DNA from: an uncultured Clostridiaceae bacterium
Lineage (GTDB): Bacteria > Bacillota > Clostridia > TANB77 > CAG-508
DNA: 10,875 bases
Assembly: GCA_905198755.1 (NCBI GenBank)
Contig: CAJKDR010000030.1
Span: 1 to 10,875 of the forward strand
Direction: 5' to 3'
Each line of letters starts with the position of its first letter. The stretch's first letter is position 1. The notes under the pieces are model-generated. The model saw only the letters and a list, made by a program, of their open reading frames with translations, ran no database searches and had not been told where the DNA came from. This document shows, in pieces, positions 6,508-10,875 of this stretch. The position numbers were made by a program, and so were the translations under genes.

Positions 6508-7350
6508 ATGTCACAAATTATAGATGGAAAAGAATTAGCAAAACATATAAGAGAAGAATTAAAAGAAGAAGTAAAGGAATTAAAAAATGCAGAAATATAT
6601 CCTAAATTAGCAGTAATAATGGTAGGAGATGACCCAGCATCAAAGGTTTATGTTAGAAATAAAAGCAGAGCATGCGAAGATGTAGGAATAGAATATGAAG
6701 AATATTTATTACCAGCAAAAACTACTAGAGAAGAATTGCTAGAATTAATAGAAAAGCTAAATAATGATGAAAGAGTGCATGGAATATTAGTACAAAGTCC
6801 TCTGCCAGAAGGATTAGATGCTAATGAAGCTTTTAGAACGATTTTGCCTAAAAAAGATGTAGATGGTTTTCATCCAGTTAATGTTGGAAAATTAAGTTTA
6901 AATCAAGATTGTTTTGTTTCATGTACACCATATGGAATAATAAAAATGTTAGAAGCTTATAATGTTCCAATAGAAGGTGCAAATGCAGTAATAATAGGAA
7001 GAAGTAATATAGTAGGAAAACCACTTGCACAATGTTTATTAAACAAGAATGCCACAGTAACAATTTGTCATTCAAAAACCAAAAATCTAAAAGAAATAAC
7101 TAAAAAAGCAGATATATTAATTGCTGCAATTGGAAAACCTAAATTTGTTACTGAAGATATGGTAAAAGAGAATGCAACAGTAATAGATGTAGGAATAAAT
7201 AGAACTGAAGAAGGAAAATTAGTAGGAGATACAGATTTTGAAAATATAAAAGAAAAAGTAAGCTTTATAACACCAGTTCCAGGTGGAGTTGGACCGATGA
7301 CAATAGCTATGCTTATGTATAATGTGGTTAAAGCAGCAAAGCAACAGTAA
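6508..7350 (+). CDS. folD: Bifunctional methylenetetrahydrofolate dehydrogenase/cyclohydrolase FolD
   Basis: FolD is a cytoplasmic enzyme that oxidises 5,10-methylene-THF to methenyl-THF with NAD(P)+ and hydrolyses that to 10-formyl-THF, feeding purine and formyl-Met synthesis. The product is 280 residues, near the usual 285. Catalytic-domain elements are SKVYVRNKSRACEDVGI with Y48 and K52, VQSPLPEG with Q96, and PKKDVDGFHPVNVGKL with D119; these are the family's catalytic set. The Rossmann domain has GRSNIVGKP at 164-172. The C-terminal signature TPVPGGVGPMT is at 255-265. All key residues are present, so both activities are expected. AGGAG lies 7 bases before the ATG. The gene diverges from mutS2 and seems to be transcribed alone, with a terminator hairpin 70 bases past its stop. 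Confidence 0.97.
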   Translation: MSQIIDGKELAKHIREELKEEVKELKNAEIYPKLAVIMVGDDPASKVYVRNKSRACEDVGIEYEEYLLPAKTTREELLELIEKLNNDERVHGILVQSPLPEGLDANEAFRTILPKKDVDGFHPVNVGKLSLNQDCFVSCTPYGIIKMLEAYNVPIEGANAVIIGRSNIVGKPLAQCLLNKNATVTICHSKTKNLKEITKKADILIAAIGKPKFVTEDMVKENATVIDVGINRTEEGKLVGDTDFENIKEKVSFITPVPGGVGPMTIAMLMYNVVKAAKQQ

Positions 7351-7392
7351 CCTGAAACTCAAAAAATGTCGAATACTGACATACGATTTTTC

Positions 7393-7420
7393 TTGAAAAA
7401 ATAAATAATACGTGTATAAT
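7393..7420 (+). promoter_or_regulatory. Candidate promoter upstream of the sortase-adhesin pair
   Basis: TTGAAA (7393-7398), a 16-base spacer and a perfect TATAAT (7415-7420). The expected start, near 7427, falls inside the left arm of the terminator hairpin at 7421-7448. Transcripts from here would meet a hairpin and U-run within about 25 bases. The promoter is good by sequence; whether it drives the sortase gene is inferred. Confidence 0.5.
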
Positions 7421-7453
7421 AGGAATATAGGGAATAAACTATATTCCTTTTTT
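7421..7453 (+). terminator. Terminator hairpin after folD, overlapping a promoter start
   Basis: AGGAATATAG (7421-7430) and CTATATTCCT (7439-7448) form a perfect 10-bp stem with an 8-base loop, followed by a T-run to 7453. For transcripts coming from folD this is an ordinary intrinsic terminator. The loop contains a second GGAATA (7431-7436) that can pair with TATTCC (7442-7447), so a transcript starting near 7427 could still form a smaller 6-bp hairpin before the same U-run. Confidence 0.75.
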
Positions 7454-7546
7454 ATCTATAAGACAACTTAGTAAAAACACAAAAAATAATTTAAATCTTT
7501 TTAAAATCCAACTAAAAAGAAAGAAAAGAATGAAAGGAGGATATTT

Positions 7547-8098
7547 TTGAGTAAAAAAATAAAAATTTTATTGTTAGTAATAGCAAGCATATTACTTTTA
7601 TTTAGTGTTGCTTTTTTATGGAAAAATAAAAATTATGAATTAGCAGAAGTGAAAGATATAACTACAGATAGTGAATATGTTGATGTGACATACAATAAAG
7701 AAGAAAACATTGAAAAAAGTGATGTTCAGGGAATTCTTTATATTGATAAAATAGGATTAATAGCAACAGTAAAAGAAGGAAGTACAAAAGAAATATTAAA
7801 GGAATACATAGGACATATATCAGAAACAGCAAAATATGATGGAAATATAGGACTTGCAGCACATAATAGAGCAAATCAGTATTCTTATTTTGCAAGGATA
7901 AACGAATTAGAAAATGGAGATATCATAAGATATAAAACAAAATTTTATACTAGAGAATATAAAGTTAATAAAAAATCAGTAATATTAGAAACAGATTGGA
8001 AACCATTGGAAGATGATGGAACAAATAAAATAACACTTATAACTTGTATTGCGGGAAAAAGAAATCAAAGATTATGTGTACAAGCAATACAAATATGA
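7547..8098 (+). CDS. Sortase, class-D-like transpeptidase
   Basis: Sortases are membrane-anchored transpeptidases that cut an LPxTG-like signal and link the protein to the cell wall or to another pilin. The start is TTG at 7547, with AAAGGAGG 6 bases upstream; no ATG or GTG fits this spacing. The product is 183 residues. Residues 5-24 are an N-terminal membrane anchor, residues 25-60 a polar linker, and residues 61-183 the catalytic barrel. The catalytic triad is visible as H106 (GLAAHNRA), C167 (TLITCIAG) and R175 (NQRLCVQAI). The small size, N-terminal anchor and lack of a C-terminal membrane segment fit class D better than the pilin-type class C; the exact class is not certain. The stop overlaps a candidate ATG of the next gene and the true start lies only 20 bases on. 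The adjacent adhesin with LPRTG is the obvious substrate. Confidence 0.88.
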   Translation: MSKKIKILLLVIASILLLFSVAFLWKNKNYELAEVKDITTDSEYVDVTYNKEENIEKSDVQGILYIDKIGLIATVKEGSTKEILKEYIGHISETAKYDGNIGLAAHNRANQYSYFARINELENGDIIRYKTKFYTREYKVNKKSVILETDWKPLEDDGTNKITLITCIAGKRNQRLCVQAIQI

Positions 8099-8101
8099 AA
8101 G

Positions 8102-8107
8102 AAAGGA
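8102..8107 (+). promoter_or_regulatory. Ribosome binding site that sets the adhesin start
   Basis: AAAGGA at 8102-8107 lies 11 bases before the ATG at 8119. The in-frame ATG at 8095, which overlaps the sortase stop as ATGA, has no such site upstream. The ATG at 8134 is too far. Confidence 0.5.
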
Positions 8108-8118
8108 ATAAAAATAGA

Positions 8119-10683
8119 ATGAAAAGCAAAAAAATGAATAAAGTGATATATATTTTCATGATAATGATATTATTTATACAAAATATTTTTGGAGTAGTTG
8201 AAGCAGCAGCAGAAATTTCGAAGGCAGATTTAAAAAAAGACCATAAAATAACAACCAATTTAGAATTTAAACATCAAGATGGTACATGGCATACTGTTAT
8301 CGGAAATTATATTTGCTATACAAATAATGGAAAAAAATACCCAGCATATTGTATAAAACATGGAGTGAATGGAGTAGATGAAGCAGGAAATTATACTGTA
8401 AATATTTCAAAACTTTTAACAGATGAAAAGATATGGAGAACGATAATAAATGGATATCCATATAAAACACCAGAACAACTGGGAGTGGAAACAGAAGATG
8501 ATGCTTATATTGCAACAAAACAAGCAATAAATACAGTAATGCTAAATAGAGATGTAAAGAATTTTTATAGAGGAAAAAATACAAAAGGAGAAAAAATTGT
8601 TGAGGCGATATATAATATTTCAAAAATAGGAAAAAATGGAACTCAAACAAGAAAAGATGCAAATCTAAAAATTAATAAAGATACAGAGTTATTAAAATAT
8701 AATGATGAATTATATTATCAAGAATATAAAGTTACATCAAATGTAAATATTTCACAATATACAATTAATGAAATAAGTGGATTTCCAGAAGGAACATACA
8801 TAACTGACGAAAAAGGAAATAAAAAACGCACATTCTCATCAGGAGAAAAATTTAGAGTTATGATTGGCGAAAAATATCTAGATAAAGATATATCTGGTAA
8901 TATAAACATATCAGGAAAATGCAAGACATATCCAATATTTTTTGGAGAAGCACCTAGAAGTAATGTTCAAGACTATGCAGTGACATATGATGCATATGGA
9001 GAATTTGAAGCAAACCTAAAAGTTATTGACAAAACTAATAATGCAAGCATAAAAGTAGTAAAACAAGACAAAGATACCTTAGAGCCGATTGAAGGGGTTA
9101 AATATAAATTATCAAAAGAAAATGGTGAAATTATATCTGTTAAATCAACAGATAAAGATGGAATTATAGAATTTAAAAATCTATATAAAGGAATTTATAT
9201 ATTACAAGAAATTGAAACAGATAAAAATTATATTATTGATGAAAAAAAGTATAATTTAAATTTAGAATATGAACAACAATTTACAAAAGAATTAAATAAT
9301 GAACACAAAAAAGGAAATTTAAAAATATTAAAGGTGGATAAAGACGATAATGATTTAACATTAGGCGGAATTGAATTTGATTTGATAGATTCTAATGGAA
9401 AAATAGTTAAACACTTAACAACAGATGCAGATGGAGAAGCAGTAGCAAATGATATAAATATAGGAAATTATACATTAAAAGAAACAAAAACTAAAAAAGA
9501 ATATAAACTAAGTATTGATAAAGACATAATAGTAAAATGGAATGAAACATCTAATATTATTATAGAAAATGAAAAACAAAAAGGAAGAATTGAAATATAT
9601 AAAGAAGATGAAGAAAATGAGCAGATAAAAATTCCAGGAGTAGAATTTTATGTTATGGATAACAAAAATAACATTGTAGAAAAACTTATAACAGATTCAA
9701 AAGGATATGCAATTACTAGTAGATTAGTAGTAGGAGATTATTATTTAAAAGAAATAAAAACAGGGAAAGAATATGTTTTAGATACTGAATTAAAGAAAAT
9801 AAAAATAGATAATGATAAAACAACTACAGTAAAAATAACAAATAGAAAAAAGAAAGGAAAAATCAGTATAAGAAAAACAAGCTCAATGGAAAGTAGATTT
9901 TTAGGAATAAAAAAAGGACAAAATATATCAGGGGTGGTCTTTAATATATATGATAGCAATGGAAAAATTGTTGATGAAATAACAACAGATGAAAATGGTC
10001 AAGCAATTTCAAAAGATTTAGATATAGGCAGATATAAAATAAAAGAAAAAGAAAGTAATGAAAATTATTTGATGAATGAACAAGAAGTTATAATAACAAT
10101 ACAAAAAGATGGTGAAATAAAAATAGTAAATATAGAAAATGAACCTATCATACCTAAGTTGGAAATAGAAAAAAGAGGACCTGAGCAAGTTTGTACTAAT
10201 GAAGAAATTGAATATGAATTTGATATAAGAAATAATGGAAATGTAGAATTAACAGACTTTACATGGATAGAATATCTACCATATGAAAAAACAGATATTA
10301 AGAAAATGAGTACAGGAACTTATAATGAAAACATCAATTATAATATTTACTATAAAACAAATAAAAACGATTATAAATTATTAAAAACTGTAAACTCACA
10401 AAAAGATGAATATATAGATTTTGATTTTATAGGACTAGAAAAAAATGAAATAGTAACTGAAATAAAATATGAATTTGGAAAAGTGATGGCAGGATTTAAA
10501 AATAATACAAAACCAAAGATTATAGTTAAATCAAAAGATAAATTAAAAAATGGAGAAATAATTGAAAATAATACAGAATTAACAGGTAAGTTTAAAGAAC
10601 AGACAATAAAAGATATAGCTAATGTAAAAACCATGTTAAAAGAAATACAAATAGCAAAAAAATTACCAAGAACAGGAAAATAA
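8119..10683 (+). CDS. Secreted SpaA/CnaB-repeat adhesin with thioester-like head and terminal LPRTG
   Basis: The product is 854 residues. Residues 1-31 are a signal peptide (KK-rich start, hydrophobic YIFMIMILFI, cut near VEAAA). Residues 60-165 resemble the Cys-Gln thioester domain of Gram-positive adhesins: YPAYCIKHG with C78, NGYPYKTPEQLG, then IATKQAIN. The family motif TQxA reads TKQA (133-136), so the bond-forming Gln is displaced. A linker region to 307 follows. Four SpaA/CnaB-type domains occupy about 308-398, 399-487, 488-578 and 579-676. Each has the Lys, Glu and Asn expected for an internal isopeptide bond: K315/E364/N394, K405/E455/N484, K495/E545/N575 and K586/E643/N674. Residues 678-830 resemble DUF11 (KLEIEKRGPEQVCTNEEIEY, NNGNVELTDF). 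The protein ends KKLPRTGK with no hydrophobic helix or charged tail, unlike normal sortase substrates. It probably shares an operon with the sortase. The role in attachment is inferred. Confidence 0.88.
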   Translation: MKSKKMNKVIYIFMIMILFIQNIFGVVEAAAEISKADLKKDHKITTNLEFKHQDGTWHTVIGNYICYTNNGKKYPAYCIKHGVNGVDEAGNYTVNISKLLTDEKIWRTIINGYPYKTPEQLGVETEDDAYIATKQAINTVMLNRDVKNFYRGKNTKGEKIVEAIYNISKIGKNGTQTRKDANLKINKDTELLKYNDELYYQEYKVTSNVNISQYTINEISGFPEGTYITDEKGNKKRTFSSGEKFRVMIGEKYLDKDISGNINISGKCKTYPIFFGEAPRSNVQDYAVTYDAYGEFEANLKVIDKTNNASIKVVKQDKDTLEPIEGVKYKLSKENGEIISVKSTDKDGIIEFKNLYKGIYILQEIETDKNYIIDEKKYNLNLEYEQQFTKELNNEHKKGNLKILKVDKDDNDLTLGGIEFDLIDSNGKIVKHLTTDADGEAVANDINIGNYTLKETKTKKEYKLSIDKDIIVKWNETSNIIIENEKQKGRIEIYKEDEENEQIKIPGVEFYVMDNKNNIVEKLITDSKGYAITSRLVVGDYYLKEIKTGKEYVLDTELKKIKIDNDKTTTVKITNRKKKGKISIRKTSSMESRFLGIKKGQNISGVVFNIYDSNGKIVDEITTDENGQAISKDLDIGRYKIKEKESNENYLMNEQEVIITIQKDGEIKIVNIENEPIIPKLEIEKRGPEQVCTNEEIEYEFDIRNNGNVELTDFTWIEYLPYEKTDIKKMSTGTYNENINYNIYYKTNKNDYKLLKTVNSQKDEYIDFDFIGLEKNEIVTEIKYEFGKVMAGFKNNTKPKIIVKSKDKLKNGEIIENNTELTGKFKEQTIKDIANVKTMLKEIQIAKKLPRTGK
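9040..10146 (+). repeat. Four tandem SpaA/CnaB-type domain repeats (protein level)
   Basis: Each unit is about 90-98 residues and follows the plan K-x-D...G-V/I-E/K-F...TD-G...G-Y-x-LKE...N. The units start near 9040, 9313, 9580 and 9853. Boundaries are marked by Lys-rich joints (HKKGN, KQKGR, KKKGK). The spacing from Lys to Glu is 49, 50, 50 and 57 residues, and from Glu to Asn 30, 29, 30 and 31. The fourth unit carries a short insert (SSMESRFLGIKKGQN). The copies differ in DNA, so this is old duplication rather than recent expansion. Confidence 0.8.
10663..10683 (+). other. LPRTG sorting motif directly followed by Lys and stop
   Basis: TTA CCA AGA ACA GGA encodes LPRTG (residues 849-853), then AAA and TAA, with a second TAA-like AT-rich run beyond. 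The other two frames past this point encode only Lys-rich peptides, not a membrane segment, so a lost anchor by simple frameshift is not supported. Confidence 0.85.
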
Positions 10684-10702
10684 TAAAAATTGTCAAAAAG
10701 TA

Positions 10703-10731
10703 TTGAAAAGAAAAACGAAAAGTTATAAAAT
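10703..10731 (+). promoter_or_regulatory. Candidate promoter of the coiled-coil gene
   Basis: TTGAAA (10703-10708), a 17-base spacer and TAAAAT (10726-10731), the same boxes and spacing as the HD-operon promoter. The predicted start, near 10738, falls at the ribosome binding site, so the leader would be very short. This lowers confidence. I see no terminator between the adhesin and this gene. Confidence 0.35.
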
Positions 10732-10750
10732 TAATAAAAGGAGAATAAAT

Positions 10751-10875
10751 ATGGAAGAGAAACTTTTAAAAGAAATATTAAATAAATTAAATGTGTTAGA
10801 AATAAAGGTAGATAAATTAGAAGAAAAAGTAAATAAAATAGATAAGTTAGAAGAAAAAGTAAACAAAATAGATAA
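10751..10875 (+). CDS. Coiled-coil protein, 5' part running off the right edge
   Basis: The ATG at 10751 has AAAAGGAG (ending at 10743) 7 bases upstream. Forty-one codons are visible before the edge: MEEKLLKEILNKLNVLEIKV, then two copies of DKLEEKVNKI and the start of a third. Hydrophobic residues at regular intervals and many Lys and Glu residues indicate an amphipathic helix or coiled coil. There is no signal peptide, so it is probably cytoplasmic. I do not recognise the family, and the rest of the gene is outside the window. It lies in the same direction as the adhesin, 67 bases after it, and may be co-transcribed since no terminator separates them. Confidence 0.7.
   Translation, partial: MEEKLLKEILNKLNVLEIKVDKLEEKVNKIDKLEEKVNKID
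10811..10875 (+). repeat. 30-base in-frame tandem repeat encoding DKLEEKVNKI
   Basis: The units 10811-10840 and 10841-10870 differ at only two third-codon positions (AAA/AAG and AAT/AAC), and a third copy begins at 10871. Each unit encodes ten residues. Confidence 0.85.

Noticed and set aside
7366..7392. Small hairpin ATGTC/GACAT at about 7367-7383 as the folD terminator
   Set aside because: The stem is only five base pairs with a bulged extension. The hairpin with U-run at 7421-7453 is far better.
8044..8118. Longer N-terminus of the adhesin from 8044 or 8095
   Set aside because: These starts lie inside the sortase gene, lack a ribosome binding site and would bury the signal peptide behind an extra charged stretch.
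8297..8662. Minus-strand open frame opposite the adhesin head (likewise several others opposite secD, folD and mutS2)
   Set aside because: Leu/Phe-rich translation mirrors the A-rich coding strand. There is no ribosome binding site or family feature, so it is an antisense shadow.
1..10875. CRISPR array, tRNA or rRNA genes, insertion sequence or att sites
   Set aside because: No spaced direct repeats, cloverleaf-like GC-rich segments, transposase motifs or terminal inverted repeats were seen. The only tandem repeat is coding (10811 onward).

Overview
The window is strongly AT-rich, with A/T-ending codons (AGA arginine, ATA isoleucine, TTA leucine), purine-rich Shine-Dalgarno sequences of the GGAGG type, and TTGaaa/TAtAAT-like promoters. 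Together with MutS2, a GreA-HD-SecDF cluster and a sortase/SpaA surface-protein module, this points to a low-GC Gram-positive bacterium. A clostridial lineage of the uncultured gut type is most likely, but this is inference from gene content and style, not from a marker gene.

Layout: (1) 1-521, the 3' end of an unrecognised gene entering from the left edge. (2) 576-1052, greA, with a strong intrinsic terminator at 1076-1110. (3) 1186-3862, a plus-strand operon of an HD-domain phosphohydrolase-like protein, SecD and a shortened SecF. SecD is broken into two frames by one extra base near 2829-2832. (4) 3890-3929, a shared two-way terminator of 19 perfect base pairs that overlaps the stop codon of mutS2. 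(5) 3921-6296, mutS2 on the minus strand. (6) 6297-6507, a divergent promoter region with a recognisable promoter for each flanking gene. (7) 6508-7350, folD. (8) 7351-7546, a regulatory stretch in which a promoter runs straight into a terminator hairpin. (9) 7547-10683, a two-gene surface module: a class-D-like sortase and an 854-residue secreted protein with a thioester-domain-like head, four SpaA/CnaB-type repeats, a DUF11-like domain and a terminal LPRTG. (10) 10751 to the end, the start of a coiled-coil protein built on 30-base tandem repeats.

How the genes relate: greA, mutS2 and folD are housekeeping genes (transcript cleavage, ribosome or recombination quality control, one-carbon metabolism). 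SecD/SecF would assist Sec export, and the sortase and adhesin are Sec-exported surface components. The least ordinary points are these. The adhesin stops right after LPRTG-K, with no hydrophobic anchor or charged tail. Its thioester-like head carries TKQA where the family motif is TQxA. SecD is frameshifted and lacks the conserved transmembrane Asp, beside a SecF with only four predicted membrane segments. An operator-like dyad is centred on the HD-operon promoter.
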